This document shows, one piece after another, positions 31,621 to 43,952 of a stretch of DNA of 64,000 nt. The notes under the pieces are model-generated. The model worked only from the letters and a program-made list of their open reading frames with translations, was not told the DNA's origin and made no database searches. Source of the DNA: Apoda limacodes (taxonomy: Eukaryota; Arthropoda; Insecta; Lepidoptera; Limacodidae); the NCBI GenBank assembly GCA_946406115.1, contig OX291551.1, positions 558,001 to 622,000 on the forward strand, in the 5' to 3' direction. Made by a program: the position numbers and the translations under genes. Numbering within the stretch: position 1 is the first letter of the stretch; every line of letters starts with the position of its first letter.

Positions 31621-33315
31621 TACAGATACAGAGGTAGAGTCAAAAATAATTGCTTCAGATCTTGATGTCGCTAACTCTTTTGAGAAACATTTTACTGAAA
31701 TGCCTACAATTACAACTAATGCATTAAATTCCTCTCAATTAGAATCAGAGTTACTTTTAAAATGTAATATAAATAAATGCAAGGCTATATATAAATTTGA
31801 ACATGTTACCTCTGAAGATATTATAAATACATTTAAATTACTAACTCAGAAAAAACTGGCGACCTATGGGGTATATCAGTAAAAGTCCTTAGCGGAATTA
31901 TTAATATTATTGCACCAATTTTAGTATTTAATATTTAATAAGTGTGTTGACGAAGGGATATTCCCAGACTTAATGAAATATAGTAAAATAATAACACTTT
32001 TTAGAAGTGGAAGTAAAGATGATCCTAATAACTTAAGACCTATCTCTCTACTGGCTGACTTAAGACCTATCTCTTTACTGGCTGACTTAAGCAAATCTTT
32101 GAGAAACTTATGTTGAATCTGATGCTTTACAGTTTAGTTTTACAAAAGGGCATTCCACAACTGACGCAGGTACATATATTTGGTGCTTGGTAACAATCAC
32201 AAAATGTCATTGGTCTCTTCTGTGATCTATCAAAGGCATTCGACTGCGTGCAACATGAAACTCTTATACGGAAACTGATGACGATGAGAACTGACGAAAT
32301 GACGACGTTATTAGTGCACCTTTATAGGTTCTTCAGTGTTTTACGGTTTACGGCAAATCACTTACTTCTTAATGCGAAAAAGACTAAGTGTTTAAAATTT
32401 ATAATGCCAAATGTCAGAAACATAATTACAAAATTATCCTTAAACGGAGAAGAAATAAAACTATTAGACTCATCAGTGTTTCTAGGTATTACATTAAACG
32501 ATAGGCTGCAGTGGAACCCTCACATCTCAGTTCTTGCAGAGAAACTTAGTTCAGCTGCCTATGCAGTTGGAAAACATTGCTCGCTTGGTCTACTTTAGCT
32601 ATTTCCATTCCGTCATGTCTTATGGCATTTTGCTTAGATAAGGCAGCTGATATTGATATAGTCTTTATTTTGCAAAAGAGAGCCATACAGTCAATCTATA
32701 AATTAGGGCCTCGAATTTCTCTAATGGAACAATTTTGCGGAAATTGAAATTTTAACTGTTCCTTGCCAATATATCTTTGCTTGTATAATGTATGTACGCA
32801 AATATTGGCATTTATTTGCTAAAAATAGTGACCTACAGAGTGTAAATACAAGTAATAAGTAAAACTCGGTAGTTTCAAAATGTCGTCTTCAGAAGGAACT
32901 TAGGTCTTTCGCAATACAAAGTACATTTTTCTACAATGAAATTCCAGAATATGTGGTAAATTTACCCTCAAATAGATTTAAAATATATGTCAAAGATATT
33001 TTAATGAAGAACTGGTATTACAAAGTTGATGAATACATAAATGATGAAAATGCATGGAAAAATTAGAACTTGATTGATTTGTATTTGGACATTTGTAATA
33101 TTTATTTAACTAAAAAATTATGTGTTATGTTATTACCTGGTGTAAGGCTATATTGTGTATTGATATGAAGTTGAAAAAATATAAAATATTAACTGCTGAG
33201 TTTCTTGCCGGTTCTTTTCGGTAGTAAATCATTCCGAACCGGTGGTATTTTTTTAATTAATAATTATACTGACGATTCAAAAGTGCTGTTTCAATGTATA
33301 TTTGAATAAAAAGTT
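31621..33315 (+). pseudogene. LINE family A copy, plus strand, decayed
   Basis: The plus strand gives the RT linker (SDLDVANSFEKHFTEMPT, HVTSEDIINTFKLLTQ), FRSGSKDDPNNLRPISLL, FCDLSKAFDCVQHETLIRK, then a deletion that removes the palm with the FADD box, then HLLLNAKKTKCLKFIMPNVR, SSVFLGITLNDRLQWNPHIS and KLSSAAYAVGK. The 3' UTR with TTTCTTGCCGGTTCTTTTCG lies near 33200-33220 and the tail ends near 33315. A 27-bp tandem duplication near 32033-32090 repeats RPISLLAD. Many stops. Confidence 0.8.
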
Positions 33316-33589
33316 TGAGTTTTTTTACACATATGGTTAGTTATGTCGTTGCACTTCGTTCATTAAGGCCAGATAACTTGAATAGTGCGGAGATTTATTT
33401 TCATCCCCCCTTCCTCACCTCGCAACTTTAGTTTTAGGGTGACCATCAGAGTTTCCATCTGTTTTTTTTTGGTTTTGAACCTTTAAAACTAGGAACTTAA
33501 TAACTAACCTGGGTCAACATCGAATTTATACTCATTCATTGCGTAATCGGTATTATGCAATTTTAATCGGTAGAGTTCTGAAATTTAGT
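33316..33589. other. Spacer
   Basis: Nothing recognised. Confidence 0.4.
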
Positions 33590-33639
33590 TTACACATGTA
33601 CGTGTAAACATACGGAGAAAAAGGTAAGAGGGGAGTTGA

Positions 33640-34125
33640 TGCGGAACCCTCCCTGCTTCGCCGCCATGCAGGGTGGGAGCTTCTGTTCCCCGTCGGAACT
33701 CGGATTCGGATTGAACTGGTTCACAAGGGTGTATAGTGTCGAAATGGTTAGTGGTGCAACTGAAGTTAAGACTCAATCCGGGGGCTGAACGAGGAATTGG
33801 TGGAATTTCGGTCAGCTTACATCCAGGTATTGTGCAACTGACTTCGGGATTGCCCCTTGCTGATCCTAGCTTCCATGTTCCGGGACCCATAGATCTGCTC
33901 TTAGGTGCTGATGTCCTGGGCACGTTGACCTTCGGAGCAGTGAAATTGCTTCAGTCAGGTGGAATGGTTGCGATTCCGACTGACCTGGGACACATTATAA
34001 TGGGCCCAGCACAACCACTAGTACCTGTACGTTCGCTGGATCCTACCACTTGTGTGGGTCTCTCTCTCGTTGAGGTGATTCAGCGGTTTTGGGAAGTAAA
34101 AGAGCACCCAAGTCCATCTCCTTAA
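33640..34125 (+). pseudogene. BEL/Pao aspartic peptidase-like region
   Basis: The 129-codon ORF carries FHVPGPIDLLLGADVLGTL and later VIQRFWEVKEHPSP. The IDLLLGAD motif and its neighbourhood define the end of the BEL/Pao retropepsin-like domain; the FWEVKE text leads into the reverse transcriptase. The catalytic DSG motif would lie upstream and is not evident. Confidence 0.8.
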
Positions 34126-35095
34126 AAACCCTGAAGACCAGGACTGTGAAGCGTTCTTTGCAAATAACACAGCCAGGCTCCGTTTCGGTCATTTTCTAAC
34201 TACAGGCCTCCTTTGGTTCATTCCAGAAAGTTAGCTGAAACCAGACTAGCCTCCATTGAGAGGCGTATGACCCGAAGTTCGTAATTTAAGCAGAAGTATC
34301 TTGCATTCATGCGTGAATATTTTGAGCTGGGACACATGTCCGTTTGATTGGCGGAATCACGAACATTATTTTATCCCTCACCATGCAGTTTTACCCATGC
34401 AGGGTGATATAATACGTGTTGTATTTGATGGTTCTGCCCCCTCTTCTACGGGCGTTTCAATAAATCAGTGCTTGTTTACGGTTCCCAAGCTTCATCGTGA
34501 TATTGCTGACGATTGTAATGACTACTACGACACCAGGTCGTAATGTTTGCGGACATTAAAATGATGTTTAGGTACACATACATTCACCGGGATAATAGTA
34601 GGTATCAGCTTATCCTTTGGCAAGAACACCCCTCGCATCCAGTCACGGTCTTTGAGCTGAATAACAACACACGGTTTACGGTCAAGTCCCTTTGTCGCCA
34701 TTTGAGCCCTTTTAGAGCTCTATGAGCGTAAGCGGCTTAGTTTCCCGAGGCTTCAGCCATTTTGTCGACAGACGTCTATGTGGATGATATCTGTACGCGA
34801 GCCGCCAGCCAAGAAGAGGCCTTTTTGCTCCATGATGAACATTTGCGACTTATGAAAGCAGGTAGTTATGAGTTGAGAAATTGGGTGTCTATCTCTCCGG
34901 ATGTTCTCAAAGACCTTCCGGAAGAGCATCACCAAAATCCGCATACCTTTATGAATGCGGATAATCCGGGTACTGTTGCCGTTTTGGGCGTTCAATATTT
35001 ACCGGTTTTGGACGTGTTTCCGTTCTGCGTGGAGAACCTGTTGAACACCAATACTTGGACCAAACGTACACTTTTGTCTGTAGTTGCAGCTTCGT
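34126..35095 (+). pseudogene. BEL/Pao reverse transcriptase
   Basis: Frames in order: YFIPHHAVLPM, RVVFDGSAPSSTGVSINQCL and VPKLHRDI; then MFADIKMMFRYTYIHRDNSR and YQLILWQEHP; then DVYVDDICTRAASQEEA, so the YVDD catalytic box is intact; then PDVLKDLPEEHHQNP and GTVAVLGVQYLP. Frames are interrupted by stops at about 34543, 34725 and 35103. Confidence 0.85.
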
Positions 35096-35728
35096 GCTGT
35101 TAATTGGAAGGGAGTTGTGACTGTGAATTTGGTGATGGCAAAGAGCAAGGTTGCTCCTATTCGCTCACGACCCACCATTATGAAATTGGAACTTTCGAGA
35201 GCTGCCCTGTTAGCTCGTCTACTTTCGCTTTCGCGACGTTGGGCCAAACTGTATGGCTGGACTGATAATCAAATTGTCTTGGCCTGCTTGCAAGCTTCAG
35301 TCCATGCTTTGGAGGTCTTTGAGGCCAACCGGGTCTCCCAGATCCTTGCCTCTCCCGTGCCTATTACCTGGAGGAACGTGCCTGGTCTTTTAAATCCTAC
35401 AGATTGTACTTCACACGGATGCTCAGCCTCTATTTTGTTGGATCATCCACTCTGGTGGGGTACTGGCTGGCTGTTTGAGCCTGAGAATTGGCCACCAAAG
35501 ACATTGGGTGTGGTGGATATCTTGCCTGATTTGCGCACCCTGTGTGTTGAGGTGCAGGCTTTGCGGGATGCAGAATTCTTAAGAGAATTCTTGATGTCTA
35601 AATTCAGCTCCCTTGACAAGCTCCTTAGCGAAATAGGTTGGATCAATCGTTTCATTCATAATTGTCGTAACAAATCAGCAAAACTGTCTTATCCGATTCT
35701 GGCCATTAAAGAGCGTTGCATGCATTAA
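35096..35728 (+). pseudogene. BEL/Pao RNase H and linker
   Basis: A long ORF: VNLVMAKSKVAPIRSRPTIM, KLELSRAALLARLL, a tryptophan-rich GWTDNQIVLACL (the DSQV position reads DNQI), FEANRVSQILASPVPITWRN, PGLLNPTDCTSHG. It ends with a piece of the integrase N-terminal region (RFIHNCRNKSAKL). It is the most intact stretch of this copy. Confidence 0.83.
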
Positions 35729-35789
35729 TATTTTGGGTTCGTACTGTTTAGTCTGAGCATTTTGAGTCTGTGTTCTCCACCTTACGTTA

Positions 35790-36545
35790 ACGGACTATGA
35801 CTTTAAGGCTAAAAATCTGTGTTTTCGTCTGTTTGTTGACCACGGCCGTCCATTTGGAGGTCGTTTCTGCCTTGTCAATGGAAGCGTTTATGACCTGCCT
35901 ATCTCGGTTTGTTAGTCGTCGAGGGTTGCCGAATTTAATTCTCTCTGACTGCGGAACTAACTATAAGGTCGCTAGTCGTCACATGACAGAAATTTAAGAG
36001 TTCCTCAAGACAAATGACATCCAAATTGGATATGACTTGTCTAGGCAAGGAATTAAATGGAAATTAGACCCTCCTGCCTCCCCTTGGTGGGGTGGTATCT
36101 TTGAGGCAGTGGTCAAAGTGGCAAAAACCCACTTGCATGGGGATGTTGGTGAAACGGTACTGACCTTTGAGGGATTGGCTCCCGTAGTTTATAAAATTGA
36201 GACGGTACTCAATTCACGGCCTCTTTGTCAGATCTCATCTGACCCAAATGACTTGGAGGCTCTTACTCCGGGTCATTTTCTGATTGGTGGTCCACTTAAC
36301 TCGCTACCTGAGTATACATGTAGCAAAACCGCCGTGAGCAGATTAAATCGTTTTGAGCTACTGCAGCAGATGTCACAATAATTTTGGAAACGATTCTCAC
36401 TGGAGTATCTTCATCTTCTGCAACAACGCGTCCGGTGGTCTGATGAAACGGAACCTTCTAAGGTCGGAGACCTTGTCTTAGAGAAGGAAGCCCGTATGCC
36501 GCCCCTGCATTGGAATAGGGGTCGTATATTGCAATTGTTCCCAGG
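35790..36545 (+). pseudogene. BEL/Pao integrase and C-terminal domain
   Basis: Reads KICVFVCLLTTAVHLEVVSA, SRFVSRRGLPNLILSDCGTN (second catalytic aspartate) and ASPWWGGIFEAVVKVAKTHL (glutamate of the D,D-E triad). The first aspartate region upstream is disrupted. Then LTPGHFLIGGPLNSLPEYTC, RLNRFELLQQMSQ and, after a stop, RFSLEYLHLLQQRVRWSDET, KVGDLVLEKEARMPPLHWNR. The H2C2 zinc part is missing between RNase H and the core. Confidence 0.83.
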
Positions 36546-37499
36546 TTATTGTAATGCCGGGGGCAATTCACTACCCCTTTTATATGAAAAATATTAATAT
36601 AATGAGACAATAAAATATTCTAAGAAACTACGCAGCCGAGTCACTCAACCAGATAAATCAAATGAATCTAATAATTAATTCGATGTAGATAATTATCTTA
36701 TTTGGCCAAGCGTGATCGTCAAAAGTGGTAGGACCCGAAAACCGTTGTGTTAAATAAGTATTAACCCAGTTGTTTTAGAGATACGTCAGAGTAATATAGA
36801 AAACAATAGTATACAAATAAGCGTAAAAGAAAATAATCAAGAAATATATATGCCTAAATCTACGATTATAAATAATGTCCACTTTGAATTTTTACTATTT
36901 CTAAAGTCAGTACAAAACCCAAGATATCTACACCATTTGATATAATGAGTGTTTATACTTGATTTAAATGATACATATCTACATAAACATGTCAATGAAA
37001 GCAATAAATTAGGGCATCGCAACACTACCAGAAAGACACGCGGTGATCATACGACTCTGTCGTCCACAGCATTATACAATTCATTGCTCTCTAGACACGG
37101 TATAGACACGCTCATAGGTGCAACTGCGGGGAATACTGTGAGTAATGTATATTTTTTATATTTAAATATTTTAAGACGTTGTTTTTCGACTACACTTTTG
37201 ATTTTACGTATTTTATTCTTTAAAATCATATAAATACGTACTCTTGTACCTATCGGTGACATATATATTCTTTTTGAGCTATTTAACACCTTACTTTTTG
37301 ATCTTTATGTAATTATGCGACACAAAAGTCCTTTTTACGGAGCTACACCAAGCGATAAAGGCTGCGAGTAACTAAATAACACATTCGCGAGCTTTGGGGT
37401 AGTTACAGAGTATTGCATCCCCACGAGTTTCAGTATTTTTCAGAAGTTTTTTATGGTAACTAAGGCCGGTTATTGAACGGGAAGATCCTGGAATCAATT
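36546..37499. other. Spacer
   Basis: AT-rich with short ORFs on both strands (36837-37289) and no recognisable domain. Confidence 0.4.
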
Positions 37500-39960
37500 A
37501 ATAAAAAAAGAAAAAAATACTTTGTTGTCAAACTCTAGAACCAAAGAACAAAACAGCGTGTTCAGTAGAAAAAAAATGACCCTAAAACAAATTATAAAAA
37601 AAAAGATTCTAAAAACTGAACAAAAAATAAGAATCGGCATAATAGGTGTACAGAATAGAACATATTACCATTTTTCATGCTATGGGTACTTAAATATTGC
37701 ATTTAAAAAAAAACAGAAGTAAGACAAACACTCAAAAGTTGCCGAACAAAAAAACTATCACAGTAAGCAATAGTATTTATGCTATATTTACACTATAACC
37801 AACCACAGAACGTATACTGACCGACCGGCCCAATCGGAACCAAATACCACCAATAAATTAAAAAACACAATAAATTTGAATAGGTACTGACCCGGAAAAT
37901 ACAAACTACTGCATCAAAATCTACCGTTGATCAGTATACAATAGGAAACCTATAAAGAAGCTGTACGACTACTACCTTAATTACGAAACTAATCACCACC
38001 AATGATAAAGCAAATAAAAATTGTGACAACGAAATGACTATTATTTTTATTTATGAATTACTTAGGTACGCCTAAAAAAAAAGTTGCATATGTACCTCAC
38101 GACGGCTACGTTCTCATAGGCAATTACCCAAAAAGTGCCGAAATAACCCCACAAAAGGATTACATCAATTCACGGTTTATTTTCATTTATGATCCACTTA
38201 AGTACACCTGAAAAAGGTTACTGAAGCTATGATAAAAAAATAAAAAGAAATGTAAGTAAGTCTACTATAAGATAAATAAATTCCATGACACCTATTTAAA
38301 TAAGTACCACATTTAAGTAAGTACCTAAAAAAGTAACTGAAGTCATGGATATTAAGACCGAACTATGCCAACAAAGAATCAAAAATGCAAGTACTGGAAT
38401 ATTCACACGAAAGCCCGAGCATATTTTATTAATTATACCCATTTGTGACCCACTTAATTGAGTAAGCCTGAAAAAAGTCACAAAAAACGAAAACGTAATC
38501 GTTGGGACTCAGCTACAACAGAATAAAACTACTTTATGAGTATTTCTATTTATTATTTATTAGGTATGCCTGAAGATAGCGACTGAAGCTATGGTAATTG
38601 AGAGCTGTTATAGAATACTGCCATATAAATAAACAAAAAACGCAAAGGTTTGACGGTCGCTTCATATGATTTAAATTTCCCAATTGGTAATTTCCATCTA
38701 TAATCCAATTAGGTACGCCTGAAAACAGTAACTAAAGCTATGAAAAAAGGACACCAAAACTAAACACCGTCAATAAAGAAACAAAAACGTCAATGGTTGG
38801 AACACTCCCTTAAAACAACGAAATAATTTTTTTGGTTATATATATATTTATACTACATACATATCTCCATTCATCATTAAATTAGTTCGAAAATAATAAC
38901 TGAAGCTAAAGGAATACGGAGCTGAAACAGAATACTGCCAACAAAGAAACAAAAAACGCAAGAGTTTGACGTTCTCTTCACAAGTATTAAGTTACTTTAA
39001 TAGTGATTTAAAATCTACTTAGGTACCACGCCTTAAAACAGTAACTGAAGCCATGCAAAAAGAACACTGAAATTGAAGGCTGCCAATAAAGAAGCAAAAA
39101 CTTAAATGTATGAAATACTTGTACTCCCTTAAAACAACGAAATTGTTTTATTGGTTAAATTTATCTATGACCTACTTAAAAATGCAATTGTTGGGATTTT
39201 GTCTACTACAGTTAGCTACAATGGAATGTAACTACTTCATGACTGTTTTCATTTATCATTTAACTCGACATGCATGAAAATAGTAACTGTAGTAGCTATA
39301 GAAATAGGAAGCTGAAACTGAACACAAAGAAACGAAAAACTCAATGGTTGGAACAATTCCTTAAAAACAAAAAAAAATCTTGGTTATATTAATTTATGAC
39401 TTTATTAGGTATGCCTAAAAAAAGTTACTTATAATAAATAATAATAATAAAGCCTTTTTATTTCCTTAATAAGTACGTAGTTACATGTTGTTATTGCGTG
39501 CACTTTAAATGTATACTTAATCTATATTATATAAACAATTTAGTTTTAATTAATGTTTATTAAGGACCTCTTCATAGAGTAAAGGCCTCCTCCATTTTCC
39601 TCCACGTAGTTCTATCTTTTGCTTTTTCAAACCAGTTTTCTCCTGCTGCTTTTAAAATTTCGTCGAGCCATCTCTCCGCCGGTCTGCCTCTGGCTCTTTT
39701 TCCTGTGGGTCCCTTCCATGAAGTTATTTTTTTGTTTTGTTACAAAAAAAGTTACTTAAGCTACGGGAAATAAGACAACGAAACTGAAAATTACAGATAA
39801 ACAGACAAAAACGCATGTCGTGGATACTTCCATAAAAGACCGACGTTACACTTCACTAATTAACTCCATTTATGATACAGTTAGATAGGTACGCCTTAAA
39901 AAAGAACTGAAGCTACGATAAAGGGATAAAATAACTGAAAAAATTTTTTCACCAATACGG
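37500..39960. repeat. Highly diverged tandem array, unit about 100-170 bp
   Basis: The motif TTAGGTACGCCTGAAAAAAG followed by TAACTGAAGCTATG, then GAAACTGAA, TACTGCCAACAAAGAAACA, AAAACGCAATGGTTGGAA and a TTCATTTATGAT block recurs with heavy divergence. Recognisable starts are near 38064, 38201, 38316, 38461, 38562, 38711, 38881, 39020, 39266, 39406 and 39886, with weaker copies between 37560 and 38040. Spacing varies from ~100 to ~170 bp because of indels. It behaves like an old satellite block that is no longer homogenised. A LINE tail at 39432-39743 interrupts one unit. Confidence 0.8.
39432..39743 (-). mobile_element. RTE-type LINE 3' fragment with 15-bp target duplication
   Basis: AAAAAAAGTTACTTA flanks the insert exactly on both sides (39417-39431 and 39744-39758). 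The minus strand reads RKRARGRPAERWLDEILKAA, then GENWFEKAKDRTTWRKMEEA and a stop, the C-terminal end typical of RTE-group LINEs, and ends in an (AAT)n-type tail at 39432-39450. A clean, strongly 5'-truncated insertion. Confidence 0.88.
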
Positions 39961-41590
39961 CAGCTTATTATGTACTGGTTTATTGTGGAATTTCCTACGT
40001 AGCCATCAGCTGCTGCATCAGATTTCCGCCATCATGCCGTGAATTAAGTCTGTTCCTCTTGGTGGAAAGAGAGTAGCCGATGATTTCCTAAAACAATGGC
40101 CCGTGTAGAGCTCGACATTTTGACTTGAAAATTTCTTTCGGCATCGCACCGAATGAGTTTTTACCAATTACTTGCTTAGTGCATTTGGCACTTCTGTAAT
40201 TTAAAGAAATCTGTTGGTGTTCGTTTGCATAGCCTCTAACACAAACGGGGCGTAGAGATTAGTACTTTGCGACGGTTCCAACGTGTTTTAGATCTTAATT
40301 TGGATCAAAGTATGTCAGCACTGGTGCTTTAGTCTTTTAATTGTGTAAATTCTTGATTATGTTTGTCTGTCTTTATGAATTCAGTGTCTTTAGCTAAAAG
40401 TGACCTTAAATGTGTCGTTTTTTGCTTTGACTTTTCTTTATTAAATTTTAGGTTGATTCCTCGCGCTCTTTCAAGTATGGAATGGGAGCCTGGCATCATG
40501 TTCTTATTTTGTGGAACTAAATAAAAGCAAATCGTTCATCATGGACTTAACACCTTTAATATTACTGAACCGTTTTTTCCTTTCTGAATGAAAGATCTCT
40601 GGTGCCGCATTAATTCCAAATGGAATCCTAAGGAATCTATAACATCTTGAGGACTTATGAAGTACATAGTTTTGATGAATAGTCATCAAGGAGCAACATC
40701 CACAAGCCTTTGTTGGCATCTAGTGTGGAAAAGTAATGAGCACCAGACAAATTGGATTTTATTTTATCTATATTTGGGAATAGATAGTGTGGTCGCATAA
40801 TCGCTTGCTCTATGCTCTCTATGCGCGCATTTGATCTATCTGTTGACCAAAAATGAATGCGCTCTATGTTAAATATGGCGGCACTTACGGTACGCATTTA
40901 ACGCATTGGCTACACATGCTGAAGAGATAGTACAGTGGATGTTCTTTAAAAACAGTGAACAGCTATTTCGTTTGTTGACATTTGGCGAGCAAAACTATTT
41001 TAATGGCTCTGTGATATGTTAAAAATAAAACTTGTCAATAAAACACAGCTACTGTCACATGGCGGGACCTATAAATAACGTACACGGTGCGCACGGATGC
41101 CGTGGTAGAGAAGGACAGATTTTATGTTGTGCATCCATTCAGCACTACAGCAAACATAAAAATGATCGTATTAGCTGATTTACTCACGCATTGATAGGAA
41201 AATGGCTCGCAACACTCCGTTTGATGTTGTTCGGACGATGTCTAGACGTATAAGTCATCTTTACACTCGGCTTTGAATGAATCCTTGCTATGTGTTCTTT
41301 TCGCTCGGCGGCAGCGGAATCCTAGCTTACTGTCCTTGTATCTTCTTTCATATTTCTTACAGTCTTTGCAAGTTGGACGGCGTCATGGAGGGTTTTCTGT
41401 GTCTTCATCTGGACCTTGTTTCCTGCTGAACAACTTATGTCTTTCTATTGTATTAACTTTCGGCGTAAAGTAGGCCTCGAACTCACTGCTTAGTTTCTTA
41501 AGTGTAGTTTTTACCAAGTCAAGTTCCAACGTATTAAAAATTGGTAGAATTTTTATTTTTTGTTTTTTATACCACGAAGGTGGCAAACAA
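39961..41590 (-). pseudogene. Ty3/gypsy gag and reverse transcriptase fossil
   Basis: On the minus strand 41586-41383 reads like gag (ELDLVKTTLKKLSSEFEAYF, ERHKLFSRKQGPDED), continuing in another frame to about 41270. About 40897-40500 gives reverse transcriptase: RPHYLFPNIDKIKSNLSGAH, YFSTLDANKGLWMLLLDDYS, RFLRIPFGINAAPEIFHSER. The usual YMDD catalytic box is MMND here, so one catalytic aspartate is lost. LERARGINLKFNKEKSK follows near 40470-40420. Gag and RT are joined without a peptidase, so a deletion lies between them. No LTRs recognised. Confidence 0.78.
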
Positions 41591-43040
41591 GCTTACGGTC
41601 CGCCTGCTGGTAAGCGGTTATCGTAGCCTATTGACGCTTGTTACACTGTTGTATACCTCTGTAGGTATCACTAGCGCGTTGCCGACCCTTCAAAATCTAA
41701 TAACTTTTTTCGTGAAGAACCCCATACTGTACTCCTTTAGAGAAAACCTTGGCAGGGAGCTTATTCCACAACCCAAGCGTTCGCGGGAGTAACTTCAGTG
41801 TCGATGGCGAGCGGAGTGGTGGTAGAAAGTTGCTGTGAAAATTATTTCAAACAATTCCTCAAAACACAGAACATATTATACAAACGGTAGAACACACACA
41901 GGGAGCCAAATCTCTCCTCAGACTTAAAGGTTCGATACGATTTGTGAGTTTGGGATCGTCGACAATTCTTACTGCTCGTCGTTGAACCGAATTAAAAGGG
42001 CTAAGCTAGTATCCAGGTGCACCCGCTTAGAGATGGCAGCAGGCCGGACTTGTGATTTGCAAAGCAACATCCTTCGCCCTGAGGTGAAGCATCGCTTCGC
42101 TCTGTTCACCTTGGTTTCCAATTGGTCGCGAAACTCGATATAGCTGGAGATGTCAACACCAAAGATCCCAATACACTTGGAGATGGTAAGTACTGTGTTC
42201 AGGAATTGTAGGACCACAGTAAAAAGGATTTTCTAAGCGGTGAACGCGCAGACTTGTGTCTTTATTGGGTTTAATCCTGAAACGCTTAACGCCCGCCGGA
42301 CCTCCCACTGTGTTATGAAGATTTCTGGCACAGTCTTACCACACCACGGTAAAGTAGGTGGTACAGCTCCTTCTTTATTGATATTCGAGTTTGAGGCAAT
42401 GAGACTGCCCAGTAAATTGGCTTTCTCTCTAGCACTATGGGAGAATCGGTTTGTCGCTGTGGTGGTAACGACCACTGACAAAAGTTTTCCTTGGCAGCTT
42501 AACAAGCGACTAGAAAGCACGACTCCCAGAGGGATAGCTTGCAAGTCGCCCACCTATTTTGCCGATGAATTGGAACTTAGCTCTGGCGGTTACTTTCTTA
42601 CTGAACCTCGAGGCAGCATTTAATTTGCGTTTTAACTCAGACGTATTCAGATCCTTATTGATCGAACCATGGTCCAAGCCTCATATGCAGTTTGCTTGAG
42701 AATTTTAGCTTCTTTACAAGACCTATTAAACCACAGTGTTTTTTTGACATCGGCAGCTACTCTAGGGTTAGAAATGTAACATTCCATGCCAGCGAAGATT
42801 GTCTCAGTGACTGCGCAGATGTCAGGATCTTCTGAGCTGAAGCAGAGCTGCCTCCACGGGTACGATGCATAAAAATCCCGCAATCCATCACAATCAGCTG
42901 ACTTATAATGCCACACACAACGCCAATTAATTGGCGCAGAGGAAACGGTTAGTGTGCATGACACTTGATTCCGGGCGAGAGAGTTGTCAAAGGAGCCAAG
43001 AGGCGCATCCACTGACATGGAATATCAGTTCGGACGTGTA
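41570..43040 (-). pseudogene. LINE family B, minus strand, internally deleted
   Basis: Minus strand from 43018: WHYKSADCDGLRDFYASYPW, RQLCFSSEDPDICAV and KKTLWFNRSCKEAKILKQTA (linker); 42553-42260: HSAREKANLLGSLIASNSNI, GAVPPTLPWCGKTVPEIF and QWEVRRALS, then a jump to NPIKTQVCAFTA, so most of the reverse transcriptase including the YADD box is deleted; 42217-41960: IGIFGVDISSYIEFRDQL, RAKRCFTSGRRMLLCKSQVR. 41790-41690 is the C-terminus, and GGCGGACCGTAAGCTTGTTT at 41604-41585 is the 3' UTR, ending in CCTTCGTGGTATAAAAAACA near 41580-41561. Confidence 0.85.
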
Positions 43041-43424
43041 GTTAGCACTCCTAGCCTCTATATCAGTTATGCTCGTTGGAGAAAGTACCAGTTGAGAGAA
43101 TTTTGTTTGAGTAATTGTAAAGAATAAAAACCAAATTATTTATTAATAATACTAAAAATATAAGAACATTAAATATAGAAACTATTTGTAAGTAGACTTC
43201 TGGTGAACAAAACACCGTCGTAAAACCAAGTATTTTATATTATTTTTCATCATGCAACCTCTTACAATTCACCCCCACCGTGCGCGTTATACATATTGCA
43301 TTTCACACTAATTCTATAAATGTGGCTCGAACGGCGCGTACGATGCGGACAAATGTGCGATCACCTTTGGATGGCTAAGAATAATTATCATATTGATATT
43401 CTATACATGTATAATTACATATAT
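43041..43424. other. Spacer
   Basis: Nothing recognised apart from the start of the following repeat. Confidence 0.4.
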
Positions 43425-43944
43425 CGATACTGATGCCGTCGGTCGCCACCTTGTCAAGCTTTATGGTAACTAAATGTCTACATATTTTACGCAAAATTAT
43501 CTCTATATTGTTAAATAAATCCTTATTTAACAACGAAATAATGGTACTCAGTAAATCTAGACAAAAAAAATGCAAGCTATGATTTAAATTGTTTTTTATT
43601 TCGTAAAATTCTCAATTAAAACTGATAAAATATGCATATGACAACAATGCAAAATGCAATGCAAAAAAAATATCATAATTTACCTGTGAAATGTGTACTT
43701 ATTCGAATTATTATCTGTTGTGACTTCAAATTTACTCACAGCACAAGACACCATAGTTACCTACAAAATTAATAGTTTGTATGTTAATCCAGGATAATTT
43801 AAAAAAAAATCCATTCGCCTTAAGAGAAACGCTGTGTCCTCTTGTGGTCATATAATTTTTTACTTTTTTTATCATAATTTTAATGAACGTGTTTCTATTT
43901 ATGCCGCAGTTAGAGCTTCTCATAGATTTCATTATATATACGCA

Positions 43945-43952
43945 TGACGTCA
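43945..43952. promoter_or_regulatory. CRE palindrome TGACGTCA in repeat copy 2
   Basis: Perfect 8-bp CRE in GCATGACGTCAGCGCT. The same 16 bp recurs in copy 3; copy 1 has lost it (GATGCCGTCGGTCGCC). Function is not shown. Confidence 0.4.

Larger units (their letters stand above)
33590..36545 (+). mobile_element. BEL/Pao pol fossil, no LTRs seen
   Basis: A linear series of BEL/Pao pol domains on the plus strand (peptidase end, reverse transcriptase, RNase H, integrase, C-terminal domain) broken into at least seven frames. No LTR pair, gag or target duplication is visible, so this is an old internally decayed copy. It is a different copy from those at 16.2 and 27.5 kb. Confidence 0.85.

Noticed and set aside
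33590..36545. Intact endogenous retrovirus with envelope
   Set aside because: Only BEL/Pao pol domains are present, heavily broken, with no envelope-like ORF and no LTR pair.
37522..37722. Lysine-rich 66-codon ORF
   Set aside because: It lies in A-rich sequence at the edge of the diverged array, and low complexity explains it.
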